NCBI GenBank assembly: GCA_964544595.1
Contig: CAZJBM010000014.1
Span: 1 to 63,502 of the forward strand
Source: JAGBWK01 sp964544595
GTDB lineage: Bacteria; Bacteroidota; Bacteroidia; Bacteroidales; Muribaculaceae
Reading direction: 5' to 3'
Length of the DNA: 63,502 nucleotides
Part shown: positions 25,999 to 35,571 of the stretch, piece by piece
How the letters are laid out: every line of letters begins with the position of its first letter
How positions within the stretch are numbered: position 1 is the first letter of the stretch
Position numbers and translations under genes: made by a program
The notes under the pieces: generated by a model
What the model was told of the DNA's origin: nothing
The model's input: the letters and a program-made list of their open reading frames with translations, nothing else
The model's database searches: none

Positions 25999-28956
25999 AT
26001 GGTCGCGGCGACCCGTAATTACGACAAAATGAAAGATAAGATAACGAAACAAATATCGGTGATTAACGACGCTTTGGCCTGGATAAAGGCTCATAAGCCC
26101 GACCAATACGAGCAGCGATTCCTGCAGCTCGCGGCCGAGAGGTGCCGTATGCGCAAGATCGCCGCCACCGTAGTCGACAATCCCGCTATTGCCGCTTACG
26201 GCGAAAGCCAGAAAGGGAAATCATACGTTATCACCAATCTGCTGAGCGACAACGGCCAGCCATTCACCATAAAGGCCCCCGACCGAGAATATGATTTCGT
26301 AAAGGAAATCAACCCGATCACCAACAACGTGGAGGCCACCGGCATAGTGACGCGCTTCACTACGTTTTCGCGCGACCCGGGCCGCTACAGCGCCGACTAT
26401 CCGGTGCTGATAAAGTTACTGGGCCTATCGCAGGTAGCGACAATACTCTGCGACGGCTACCACCGCGACATTACCGACTACCAAAGCTACTCCGACGCCG
26501 AGCTTGAGACGATCTCGTCGGAAATCTACAACCGCTACAAGCCTCTCGCGGAGCTCCCGGAGGCCGTGGTAACCGAAGACGACGTGATCGAGCTGAAATA
26601 TTACCTCTCGAAATTCACCGCCGGAAATATCCAATCGATACTGCGCTCGTCGCTGCTCGACCGCATCGCCCTCGTCGCGCGCAAAGTGCCTGCCGCCGAC
26701 TGGGCCGACGTGTTCGCGACATTATGGCATCGCAACGCCACTCTTACGGCTCTGTTCACGCGCCTCGCCTCGGCACTCGCCTCGCTCGGCTATGCCGAGG
26801 AGGTATATCTGCCAGTGACAGCCGTGCTCAACACCTCCAACACGCTAATGAGCGTGCAGCGTATCAGCGAGTTGGGCATGGCCAACAAGACCGACGACAG
26901 CTACTACACCCCGGTAGCGATAAAAAACGGAGCCGGAGGATTCACGCTGCTGCCGCGCTTCGACAAAAGCGAGCTGAGCGCACTCTGCTCCGAAGCCGTA
27001 TTCAAGGTCGAAGAGCGGTTTCTCTCCTCAGAGCTCAGTTTCGACATGACAATGATAACAGACCCCGCGGTAACAGCTCAACTGCCTACGGAGCCGTTCA
27101 GAAAAAACATCCTCTCCACGACCGACCTGCTCGATTTTCCGGGTGCCCGCGCCCGCATCCAACTTAAAGAGGAGAATCTCGCCCTGACCGACGCCAAGAG
27201 CAATATGAGCAACGACGCTACGGTCTATCTCCGCGCCAAAGTCGCGTATCTCTTCAATCGCTACTCCGATGCGGGGCTGATCAACATACTCCTCTTCTGC
27301 CACGACAACGCGCAGCGTAACGACGACACCCTCTACATCACGATCGAGAACTGGGTGAAACAATACGTCGGCGAGACTCCGGCACAACGCTCCAAAACAA
27401 TCGAGCTCGCCGGGGGAGTAGCGCCGTTCTTCTTAATCGCGACCAAGTTCAACATCGACATGACCATGGCCGACGCCAATCCCGACGACGTGGCCAACAC
27501 CCGCGCGGCTATCGACCAGCGATGGGCCGACCGCTTCAATATAGTGCTATACAAAGAGGTCATTCACGGCAACGATGCTGACTGGTTCCGTAACTGGGAC
27601 AACCCCGACGACACATTCAAGAACACTTATCTTCTGCGCGACTATAAATACTCGGGCGACACGGGCAAAGGCAACAATCTTTACCTGGGATTTCGCGAAA
27701 CAGGCCGCGAACAGCGTTCGGCCATGCCCGATGAGTACTATACCCGCCTGCGCACATCTTTCATCGAGAGCCCGCACGCGCAGAGATTTTTTGAAGACCC
27801 GGCTCTGTCGTTCGACGTGGCCGCGTCGCTCGGCAACGACGGCGCGCTCTACCTATTCAGGCAACTCGCCATAGCAGCCGCCCACACCGAGGCCACCCGC
27901 GCCGAAATCAACTCAAAAGCCATCTCGGCGGTAGGCAAGGCATTGTTCGACATATTCAACGTCTACTACCGCGACGAGGACGCCGGGCGGCAGTTTCAGG
28001 AGGATATTCGCCGCGCGTGCGCCATACGCCGCGAGCTGGTTTTCGCCTCCAACCGCGACAACTATTTCTTCGGCCGCATGATAAGCCGCCTTCAAACCAA
28101 TGAGAAGGAGCTATACAATATTATATACGACGTGATACAGAGCCCGCAGCTCAATTCGTCGGTCAACGATTTCAGCAACTACGAGCTGATACGCAAAGAT
28201 CTCGGCGCGCGTCTCGACCGCTGCTCGGCCGACAACGACAACGCCCAGAAATGGGACTGCCTCATCTATGCCTACAACTTCGCCGACCGCGCAGAAGCAG
28301 AGGAGTATCTCGCGTCGAAGGGAGTAGACCCGGCGAAACTATTCTCAGGCGACTTCAAGCCGCGCACCAACTCGTCGATTATAGCCGAGCGCGTGTTTGA
28401 CTCATGGGTGCAGTCAAACAACTCCCCGGAGGCGATCAACGTTTTGACCGACAACGGCGCGTTTGACCCCATAGAGATGTCGGCACTGGTCGACAACATC
28501 GCCCTCACGGCCCGCAAGCTCCAACTCCCCGAGCGGCTTGAGGAGATGATAGCCGACTCGGTCAACATAATCAGCGTCGGCTCGATCAACCCCTCGCTCA
28601 TCGCCGACCTGATGGCATCGGAAATCAATAGATTTGTCAATGACCTGGGCCTCGAATACCGAAGCAAGACCGAAATGCGGTCGGCAGAGCGCATCGTCGA
28701 CGAGAATCCGGCCCGCTTCGACCCGCTGACCCATCTGTCGCAGGCCGTGCCGGAGACTTATACCAACGAGGAACTTTCGAGTCTTTTCGACACTCTGCTC
28801 GAAAGCCCCGACGCAGTCACGCCCGCGTTTGAGCATCATTACTACCGCTGGATCGAGGCTATGATAGTGTCGTTTCTGCTCAAAGGGCAAATCATCGACT
28901 ACGACATTGCCGCCAACAATCGTATGGGCCAGCTGATAAATAATATCGTAAGATAA
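25999..28956 (+). CDS. SrfC-like large P-loop GTPase with dynamin-type motifs
   Basis: Start at the ATG at 25999 (985 residues); 26029 is an equally plausible ATG. Numbering from 25999: Walker A AAYGESQKGKSYVIT with GESQKGKS at 68-75, a dynamin-like G3 motif LLDFPGARA (Asp 379 to Gly 382), and a G4-like IATKFNID near 480-487. The rest is long and helical, as in dynamin-like stalks. Position directly after srfB and the P-loop near the N-terminus match the SrfC 'putative virulence factor' family, although I assign it by context and motifs rather than full alignment. No membrane segment. Likely partner of SrfB; membrane remodelling or regulated assembly is inference. Confidence 0.7.
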   Translation: MVAATRNYDKMKDKITKQISVINDALAWIKAHKPDQYEQRFLQLAAERCRMRKIAATVVDNPAIAAYGESQKGKSYVITNLLSDNGQPFTIKAPDREYDFVKEINPITNNVEATGIVTRFTTFSRDPGRYSADYPVLIKLLGLSQVATILCDGYHRDITDYQSYSDAELETISSEIYNRYKPLAELPEAVVTEDDVIELKYYLSKFTAGNIQSILRSSLLDRIALVARKVPAADWADVFATLWHRNATLTALFTRLASALASLGYAEEVYLPVTAVLNTSNTLMSVQRISELGMANKTDDSYYTPVAIKNGAGGFTLLPRFDKSELSALCSEAVFKVEERFLSSELSFDMTMITDPAVTAQLPTEPFRKNILSTTDLLDFPGARARIQLKEENLALTDAKSNMSNDATVYLRAKVAYLFNRYSDAGLINILLFCHDNAQRNDDTLYITIENWVKQYVGETPAQRSKTIELAGGVAPFFLIATKFNIDMTMADANPDDVANTRAAIDQRWADRFNIVLYKEVIHGNDADWFRNWDNPDDTFKNTYLLRDYKYSGDTGKGNNLYLGFRETGREQRSAMPDEYYTRLRTSFIESPHAQRFFEDPALSFDVAASLGNDGALYLFRQLAIAAAHTEATRAEINSKAISAVGKALFDIFNVYYRDEDAGRQFQEDIRRACAIRRELVFASNRDNYFFGRMISRLQTNEKELYNIIYDVIQSPQLNSSVNDFSNYELIRKDLGARLDRCSADNDNAQKWDCLIYAYNFADRAEAEEYLASKGVDPAKLFSGDFKPRTNSSIIAERVFDSWVQSNNSPEAINVLTDNGAFDPIEMSALVDNIALTARKLQLPERLEEMIADSVNIISVGSINPSLIADLMASEINRFVNDLGLEYRSKTEMRSAERIVDENPARFDPLTHLSQAVPETYTNEELSSLFDTLLESPDAVTPAFEHHYYRWIEAMIVSFLLKGQIIDYDIAANNRMGQLINNIVR

Positions 28957-29013
28957 GTAATCCCATCATTTTTTGAAACTTAAGATAAACTAATTCACGA
29001 CACATACCAATAG

Positions 29014-30918
29014 ATGAAACGCATCAATATAAACAGCTCAACAGGCAACGCAACGCCGTTCTGGCTCCCATGGGGAGCATGGGGAACAGCATGGCGCGCG
29101 CTCGCGTTTCTCGTCATTCTGCTCCTGTTTATCTGCCTGCTATGGTGGCTGATGAATCTCGGCGACAACGACCGTCACAACGACGTTATCGACGATGACG
29201 CCTACTACGAGAGCCCCGAGCCATGGACTCCCGACGAGACAACCGACACGATATACATCCGCGACGTAGAGCCCGACCGTATAATCACCGACCCGGATAA
29301 CCCCTATCGCCAGATAGTGGAGGATAAGCTCAACATAATAGTCAACGAGAAATCAGACGGCCAGTTTGAGCATTTTCTTGAGGAGCTGAAGAGCGCCTAC
29401 CCTGAAGATAAGGTCAAGGTGGAGTTTGCCGACCCGATGTCAAACACCATTCAGATTATCGTGCCCCCGGCAGAGAGGGCACAAATAAAGGCCGAGATAC
29501 CGGAGAAAATCAACGACGTGGAGATCTATATCTTCGAGGAGGAAATCTTCGCGGGAGCAGCGAAGCCCCACAACGACCCCGCCTTCAAAAACAAGAAGCA
29601 GTCGTGGCACTTCGCCCCCATTCAAGCCGACGAAGCCTGGGATATTACCGAAGGCAACCCCGACGTGGTGGTAGCGGTAATCGACAGCTACATCGACACG
29701 AATCACCCTGAGCTTAAAGGGCGCATAGTGAAGCCCTACAGCGTGGAGCGCCGAAACGAGAACGTGCTTCCGCCCACAGGACGATACTCGATCGACGACC
29801 CCGCCTCGGCCCCTCTATTCCACGGCACCCACGTGGCCGCTCTCGCCGTCGGCGCACTCGACAACAGCGCAGGAGCGGCCGGAATTGCGCCAAAAGTGTC
29901 GCTGATGCCGGTGTCGCTCGGATCACAAATGACCTCGATGAAACTTCTCCAGGGGATACTTTACGCTATCAACAACGGCGCCGACGTGATCAATATCTCA
30001 ATCGCCTCATTCTTCCCCCCCAACGCGGAGAACATACCCGTAGAGGAGCAGATCAAATACATCAAGGCGATGCACAAGCAGCAGGAGGATGTATGGGATT
30101 ACGCCTTCAAAATGGCCGACGAGCGCAACGTAACCATCGTATGGGCCGCCGGAAACTGCAACGTGATAACCGGCCTCGACGAGACCAAGCGCAACCCCTC
30201 GACAATACGCGTCAGCGCGGTAGACCAGAATCTCCGTAAAGCCGATTTCAGCAACTACGGCTACAACAGCGACTCGCAGCTCTTCTTCGCCGACATCTGC
30301 GCTCCCGGAGCCGACATCTACAGCGCGGTACCCGGCAATAAATACGCGTATCTGCCCGGCACCTCGATGGCCGCGCCGATGGTGACAGGAGCGGTGGCCC
30401 TGATGAAGTCGCTGAATCCGAAGCTGACGAACAAAGAGGTGATCGACATACTCAAGAAAACCTCAAAGAAGCTCAAGGACTCAGACCAGATCGGCGGCCT
30501 GCTCCAGATACGCGACGCCCTCAGAATGGTAAAAGGGGATTTCGCCAACTACGACGAGATAATGAAAGACCCGAAGCAGCTTATCGGCACATGGGAAACC
30601 ACCGAAATGCGCGATGTAACGGACGCCGAGACAGGGTTGCCCACCGGCTCAAAGACCCATATATTCATAAAATTCAACAGCCCCGAGGCCGGAATCATTT
30701 CGTACAAAGAGGACACCGGCCACACCTACACCGCCCCCTTCAAGGCAAAAATCAAAGACAATAAGCTCTACATAAACCAGCCCGACAAGGCATCGTCGAA
30801 GACCGGGCCCGGATTTTTCGTTCCGAACGAAATCATCTGCGAGCGCGGCAAAGACGGAATATTGTCGGCGCGCAATAAAAACAGTTCAGAGACGTTCTAT
30901 CTCATGCCTGTAAAGTAA
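29014..30918 (+). CDS. Membrane-anchored subtilisin-like serine protease (S8)
   Basis: 634 residues. One N-terminal membrane segment (about 28-48, RALAFLVILLLFICLLWWLM) follows two basic residues and is followed by acidic sequence, predicting a periplasmic body. Residues 95-180 look like a prodomain/inhibitor-type module. The catalytic triad is complete: Asp224 (VVVAVIDSYIDTNHPELKG), His270 (FHGTHVAAL) and Ser451 (LPGTSMAAPMVTGA), with oxyanion Asn381 (WAAGN). The C-terminus (about 522-634, LIGTWETTEMRD... FYLMPVK) is a lipocalin-like or beta-barrel module. It lies 57 bp after the SrfC-like gene and 14 bp before the second GTPase. A protease inside an srfBC operon suggests processing of a partner or a target-cleaving effector. 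Confidence 0.88.
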   Translation: MKRININSSTGNATPFWLPWGAWGTAWRALAFLVILLLFICLLWWLMNLGDNDRHNDVIDDDAYYESPEPWTPDETTDTIYIRDVEPDRIITDPDNPYRQIVEDKLNIIVNEKSDGQFEHFLEELKSAYPEDKVKVEFADPMSNTIQIIVPPAERAQIKAEIPEKINDVEIYIFEEEIFAGAAKPHNDPAFKNKKQSWHFAPIQADEAWDITEGNPDVVVAVIDSYIDTNHPELKGRIVKPYSVERRNENVLPPTGRYSIDDPASAPLFHGTHVAALAVGALDNSAGAAGIAPKVSLMPVSLGSQMTSMKLLQGILYAINNGADVINISIASFFPPNAENIPVEEQIKYIKAMHKQQEDVWDYAFKMADERNVTIVWAAGNCNVITGLDETKRNPSTIRVSAVDQNLRKADFSNYGYNSDSQLFFADICAPGADIYSAVPGNKYAYLPGTSMAAPMVTGAVALMKSLNPKLTNKEVIDILKKTSKKLKDSDQIGGLLQIRDALRMVKGDFANYDEIMKDPKQLIGTWETTEMRDVTDAETGLPTGSKTHIFIKFNSPEAGIISYKEDTGHTYTAPFKAKIKDNKLYINQPDKASSKTGPGFFVPNEIICERGKDGILSARNKNSSETFYLMPVK

Positions 30919-30932
30919 GAAATCAAGCTATT

Positions 30933-32630
30933 ATGTCACTCACTCAGCAACAGACTGACCACATAATGAAGCAGAGCGTCGAGCGCATACTCGACTTCAT
31001 AAGCAAGGGCCTGGTGCGTTTTCCCGACGACCTGGCCCAATACCGCAATCACCCTAAATTTCAAGCCATAGAGCAACAGCTCGGATCGATACCCTCGCCC
31101 GAAGCTATCGCCCGATGGAATGAAATCGCCACTATGCGCTCAACCGCGGGGAGCGACACGCTGACCGCGGCTCTCGCCGATTTCGTCAACCGCTTCGCCT
31201 CCAATCCCGGCAACGCCAATATGGTCAATCAGGCTCATCTCCAGCTCGCCGCGTTGACCGAAAAGGCCGAGGCGGGCGACTGGAACAGCATCGACTTCGA
31301 CTCCATCGGCTCGTTGCTGCGCCATAAGCACAAATTTCCCGCATCGATTCATAGCGACGAGATAGAGCATCGAGTATGGCAGCTCATCGACCGCACCAAC
31401 AAAGCTCAAGTAAGCCTCTACGTCAGCGAATATCCCGACGGGCTGCACCGCTCGGAGGCCGACGCCCTCCTACAGTCGGCCGACCTATGGGAAGGCGTAT
31501 CGACCGACCCCGACCCCGTCACCCTCTCAGACTACATCCGCGAGAACCCGTCGACCCCATATCTGAGCGAAGCGTATTCTCTACTCGACCAGGCAAAGAA
31601 GCGCGAAATAGACAAAATGATTTCGTCGCCCGCGACTTACGACATCGCTTTCTTCAATCTGCTGCTCAAAGAGAACATCTTCACGATAGAGGAGCTAATC
31701 GCCAACAACGTATGCACCGAGCAGACGCTCAAATTCCTCGCCAACCCGCCTGTGCTCCCCGACATCGAGCAATCGGCCACTCCCCCCGCGCTGCCCCGCC
31801 GAGGCGCAACCGACGTGTTTTTCTTCGGGATACCGTCGTCGGGCAAAACCTGCGTATTGATGGGATTGCTCGGCGCGGCTGATGTATATTACGACTCCGC
31901 TGCCGGAAACGGAGGCTCATACGCCGACTCGCTCTACATCTACCGCAACCACGGGAAAGCTCCGGGACGCACCTACGGCAACTTCGTGGCGCAGATACAG
32001 AGCGTCATACGCCCGCGGAAGGGCAACTCGGTCTATCCTCTCAACCTCATAGAGATGTCGGGAGAGGAATTCGCGATGAAAATCGCCTATAATCCTTCCA
32101 ACGAGGTAAACTTCGAGAACATGGGAGGTGGAGCCACAAAGATACTAAGCTCGCCGAATCCTAAAATCATATTCATAGTCATCGATCCTACCGCCAACGG
32201 CCTCATCACTATCGCGACTGAAAATGCCGACGGCTCAACCCAGAAGAAGATCGTGCAGCAGGAAATCGTCATAAACAAGATAGTGAATATGCTCGCGAAG
32301 AACCCCGACGTGCTCAAGCGCACGATAGCCATTCACTTCATAATGACCAAAGCCGACACGCTCGGGCCGCGCTCCGAGCGGCAGCGGATAGCCGTGGAGC
32401 GCGTCAATTCGCTCTATGGCCCGACTATCGACAACCTTTGCCAGATATGCGCGAAATACGGCATAAACCGCAGCTCCAACTTCCAACCGACTCTCACGAC
32501 ATTCTCCCTCGGCCGCTTCTACATCGGCGACATGTTTGCCTACGACCCGACCGACTCCAACATAATAACCAACATACTCTCCTCGCTGGCCCAGCCCGTA
32601 GCCTATAAGGATTATCTCAATAATCTATAG
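30933..32630 (+). CDS. P-loop GTPase-like protein with helical N-terminal repeat region
   Basis: 565 residues. The N-terminal half is helical and contains two similar stretches, SLYVSEYPDGLHRSEADALL (161-180) and DYIRENPSTPYLSEAYSLL (200-218), reminiscent of short TPR-like repeats. The NTPase domain starts near 292: FFFGIPSSGKTCVLMGLL (P-loop 299-306), a hydrophobic beta-strand ending LIEMSGEE (372-379) in place of a usual DxxG, FIVIDPTANG near 414-423, and a TKAD base-recognition motif (472-475), which favours GTP. I do not recognise the exact family; it resembles the GTPases found in NTP-dependent bacterial conflict or signalling operons. Cytoplasmic. Probably the regulatory switch of this cluster. 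Confidence 0.7.
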   Translation: MSLTQQQTDHIMKQSVERILDFISKGLVRFPDDLAQYRNHPKFQAIEQQLGSIPSPEAIARWNEIATMRSTAGSDTLTAALADFVNRFASNPGNANMVNQAHLQLAALTEKAEAGDWNSIDFDSIGSLLRHKHKFPASIHSDEIEHRVWQLIDRTNKAQVSLYVSEYPDGLHRSEADALLQSADLWEGVSTDPDPVTLSDYIRENPSTPYLSEAYSLLDQAKKREIDKMISSPATYDIAFFNLLLKENIFTIEELIANNVCTEQTLKFLANPPVLPDIEQSATPPALPRRGATDVFFFGIPSSGKTCVLMGLLGAADVYYDSAAGNGGSYADSLYIYRNHGKAPGRTYGNFVAQIQSVIRPRKGNSVYPLNLIEMSGEEFAMKIAYNPSNEVNFENMGGGATKILSSPNPKIIFIVIDPTANGLITIATENADGSTQKKIVQQEIVINKIVNMLAKNPDVLKRTIAIHFIMTKADTLGPRSERQRIAVERVNSLYGPTIDNLCQICAKYGINRSSNFQPTLTTFSLGRFYIGDMFAYDPTDSNIITNILSSLAQPVAYKDYLNNL

Positions 32631-32688
32631 GCTCTAATCCCACGAATTTCAACTATCAAATAATAATTCAACCTAACACAATATTACC

Positions 32689-34101
32689 ATGCTGTCACTT
32701 AAAATCAAAGGCAACAAACACGGCAACGAAGGCATCGGTCCAGACCTTCTCGCTATCGGCGACGACCGCTTCCCGGTTCTCGATTCGCAGTATCCTCAGA
32801 CTGGCTCTATCACCGACTTTATCGTAGTGCGTCATCTCCCTAATAAGAGTGTCTACACATTCGTCACTAAGAATGTCACACCCTGCGATTCAAACCGCCC
32901 GGGCACTCTGCTGATCTCCGTGGCCATACCGTCGGGAGAGCGTGTTGACTCGCTTTTCAACCTCCTTATTGAACTTTCGAGCTGCTACAAACAGCAATAC
33001 ATGGCCTACGACGGCACAAACTATCACTTCCTCGACGCGCCTGAAAACCCCGAGCCTTTCGAGGAAATCATCAGCCGCCACCCTATCGAAAAATATCCCT
33101 ACCGCACGATCGTCACCTCTGACGACCTCAACTCTGTGGCCTATATATTCATGACCCCGGCCCAAATCGCGGCCCTGCTCGACGACCCGATGCGACCTGA
33201 ATTCGCCAAATTCGGCCAAATCGTGCTCGCTCCCATGGCCAATCCGGCATCGATGGCCTCGACAATCAACGTACCGACCCGTATATGGCGCAACTATAAG
33301 GTTGTGGTCAACGGCCAGCAAAGCTCTCAGATCGTGTCGGACCCTAAAAAGCCTGTGGCCATAACTATCCCCGAAACCGATAGCACCGAGGCCGCCTCGC
33401 TGACATTCACCATCGAGCAAGTGCGCGACGGACAAATCAAGGGCGCCATGGCCGACGATATCGCTCAGGTAATCAATATCACCCTCGTCCCCGAGAAGAA
33501 AGCCATTACCGCCGTCATCGCAGAGGAGGACAACGATGCACCCGCCACCATGTCGATGCCTTTAGGCGGCTCACCCTCGGCTAAACCTCGCAAAGGCTCA
33601 AAAGCTCAGGCCGCCAAGAAGAAAAACAACGTGCTCATGCTCGTATGCTCCTTCGCCACATTCTTAATAATCGCCGGGGTAGCAGGCTACTTCCTGTTCA
33701 GCAGCAAGGAAGAGGCAAGACCAGCGACCGAGCAGCTTTACAATGACCCGATGGGCTCAGGCGCCGCAGCGACGCCCGGCGTAGTCGAGCGCGAAAAAGA
33801 CCGCCCCGCTCCCGCTCCTAAGGAAAGCCGCCCAAGAGCAGAGTCGCGCTCCAATACCAGCAATAACGACGCTCCGACTTCGGCCAATCCTCAGTCGACA
33901 GGCTCAGCCGCGAGCTCAACCTTAGTTGAGGGAATCAACAACGCGCACAATTCCAAGCCGGAAAGTCAGCTCGGCTCGCGCTCAACATTATCAGAGCCCT
34001 CAATCCCTGAGAGCGCACCCAAACCAAAACCGACCCCGACCTCCCCTGCTGACCCCACCGGTCAACATGGATCTGGTCCGCAAACCGAACTCCTCCACTA
34101 A
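32689..34101 (+). CDS. Single-pass membrane protein of the SrfB/SrfC cluster (unknown family)
   Basis: 470 residues. The N-terminal ~270 residues form a mixed alpha/beta region without a recognised family (ILSLK-type strand start, LLAIGDDRFPVLDSQYPQTG, IVVRHLPNKSVYTFVTKNV). A Lys-rich stretch (about 299-313) precedes one membrane segment (314-337, NNVLMLVCSFATFLIIAGVA), and the last 130 residues are Pro/Ser/Ala-rich and disordered-looking. The positive charges just before the membrane segment predict a cytoplasmic N-terminal domain and a periplasmic tail. N-terminal domains of this kind often accompany GTPases in the same operon. I infer that it anchors the cytoplasmic NTPases to the membrane near the protease. 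Confidence 0.6.
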   Translation: MLSLKIKGNKHGNEGIGPDLLAIGDDRFPVLDSQYPQTGSITDFIVVRHLPNKSVYTFVTKNVTPCDSNRPGTLLISVAIPSGERVDSLFNLLIELSSCYKQQYMAYDGTNYHFLDAPENPEPFEEIISRHPIEKYPYRTIVTSDDLNSVAYIFMTPAQIAALLDDPMRPEFAKFGQIVLAPMANPASMASTINVPTRIWRNYKVVVNGQQSSQIVSDPKKPVAITIPETDSTEAASLTFTIEQVRDGQIKGAMADDIAQVINITLVPEKKAITAVIAEEDNDAPATMSMPLGGSPSAKPRKGSKAQAAKKKNNVLMLVCSFATFLIIAGVAGYFLFSSKEEARPATEQLYNDPMGSGAAATPGVVEREKDRPAPAPKESRPRAESRSNTSNNDAPTSANPQSTGSAASSTLVEGINNAHNSKPESQLGSRSTLSEPSIPESAPKPKPTPTSPADPTGQHGSGPQTELLH

Positions 34102-34147
34102 TCTCAACCGCTCCACTCTCCACACCCAACGACATTTATAAAGCAGA

Positions 34148-35275
34148 ATGAAAGTACAGGCCCATAACAACGAGCTTCGGCCCCTCTTCAGGGAGAATTT
34201 CGACAAAGTGTATGACGCTATTGTCAAGATTCTCCCTGCCGAGGAGGTAATCTTCGCGAAACGCAGCGCCGGCTTCGGCGACATAATCCAATGGTCGCTC
34301 CCTACCGACGCGCAATGGCAACCGCTGACGCTCGCCGACAGCCTCGACCGCCAAGCGGTAATTGACGCGTTTATGCGCCACAAAGCCGCGGGAGAGGCAA
34401 AACTCGGTCGCAACAAGAAATTGATCGAAGCGATTTATTCCGTGCCGTCGGAGGCGCATGTCTATTACGCCATCGCTCCCGACAACAGCTATCGGGTGAT
34501 GCTCACGGGATGGGGCTACACATATCCCTACCAAGCTCCCGAGACCTTGCTTTCGCATCTCTCAGGCGAGGATATGAGGGAGGTCAACGTGAAATTCATA
34601 GAGAGCGGCAACGCTGTCGCGGGATTGCGGTTTGAAATCATGCGCGCTGCAGGCCGATCGGTAAGCCACACGACCGACGCGGAGGGGGCTTTCCATTTAG
34701 GCCAACTTCCGGTAGGCACCCAGCTGCAGATCAACGTGCCTTCAGCAGGCAGAAACTTCACTCTCGCCGTCACAGCCGACCGCAGTATCTATACATTCGA
34801 CATCACTCCGGAGCCCGCGGTAACACCTCCCCCCTTCGTTCAGCCGGAGCCCGAGCCGGAACCCGAGCCCGCGCCTGAAGAGGAAACGCCGATAGAGATG
34901 GTGTTTCCCCCTCGTCGCGACATCTCCGTTAGGTTTGTCGACTCGTCGACTGGCAAGCCGGTCACTGACCGTGAAGTCGTGTTTTCGGCCACCGGACGCA
35001 CTGCCGTCAGCTGCACCCTCGACGAGCAGGGGGTCGCGTATCTCAGCAACGAGGATTTCCCGCAGCTTACGCCTATCAGGGTGGAAATGCCGAGCCAAAC
35101 GGACTATCCCCCCTTTGATATGCAGCTCGAACCTGACGAGACGCAGTATGAAATCATATTCGGCCAGAGCGGCAACGCACCCCGATGGAAGGAAATTTTA
35201 TTCGCTGTCGCGGGAGCCGTCGTGGCCTCAGGATCGTTCTACCTGCTTCTTCATTACGGATTTGAAATCCTATAG
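34148..35275 (+). CDS. Tail-anchored membrane protein with Ig-like modules
   Basis: 375 residues. Residues 1-140 form an unassigned domain rich in charged and aromatic residues. Residues about 143-220 and 257-340 look like two carboxypeptidase-regulatory or Ig-like beta-sandwich modules (VNVKFIESGNAVAGLRFEI and ISVRFVDSSTGKPVTDREVV begin in the same way), joined by a Pro/Glu linker (PEPEPEPEPAPEEE, 233-246). One membrane segment lies at the very end (350-369), with no N-terminal signal peptide, so this is a tail-anchored protein whose main part should face the cytoplasm. Unknown function; sixth gene of the cluster and probably part of the same complex. Confidence 0.6.
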   Translation: MKVQAHNNELRPLFRENFDKVYDAIVKILPAEEVIFAKRSAGFGDIIQWSLPTDAQWQPLTLADSLDRQAVIDAFMRHKAAGEAKLGRNKKLIEAIYSVPSEAHVYYAIAPDNSYRVMLTGWGYTYPYQAPETLLSHLSGEDMREVNVKFIESGNAVAGLRFEIMRAAGRSVSHTTDAEGAFHLGQLPVGTQLQINVPSAGRNFTLAVTADRSIYTFDITPEPAVTPPPFVQPEPEPEPEPAPEEETPIEMVFPPRRDISVRFVDSSTGKPVTDREVVFSATGRTAVSCTLDEQGVAYLSNEDFPQLTPIRVEMPSQTDYPPFDMQLEPDETQYEIIFGQSGNAPRWKEILFAVAGAVVASGSFYLLLHYGFEIL

Positions 35276-35305
35276 ACACAGTTTAACATTATAAGCAACC
35301 ACTGA

Positions 35306-35569
35306 ATGTATTTTCTCATAATCACTTTTCTGCTTGCCTGGGTAGCGTTTATAGTGTTTGCCGCCGATAAACGCCGCGAGCTCTTCGGCATGAGTCCCAT
35401 CTCTGAGGGCTTACTCATATTCCTGGCCATCGTCGCCCCGATCGGAGCGACGGGAGCCGTTGCACTGTTCGGTATGAGACCGAAACGCAACTATCTTTTC
35501 GTCGTCATCCCGGCGGCGATATGCCTCTACTGCCTCGCGGCTTACTTTTTACGCCATTATCTTCTTTGA
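35306..35569 (+). CDS. DUF1294 small membrane protein
   Basis: 87 residues with three hydrophobic segments (about 3-17, 33-52, 65-84). The pattern of DUF1294 is present: FAADKRRE after the first segment, then P-IGATGAVALFGMRPKRNY, the family's characteristic Gly-rich turn followed by a basic loop. Function unknown. 30 bp after the tail-anchored gene and 2 bp before the 5'-nucleotidase, so it may be co-transcribed with either. Confidence 0.85.
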   Translation: MYFLIITFLLAWVAFIVFAADKRRELFGMSPISEGLLIFLAIVAPIGATGAVALFGMRPKRNYLFVVIPAAICLYCLAAYFLRHYLL

Positions 35570-35571
35570 TC

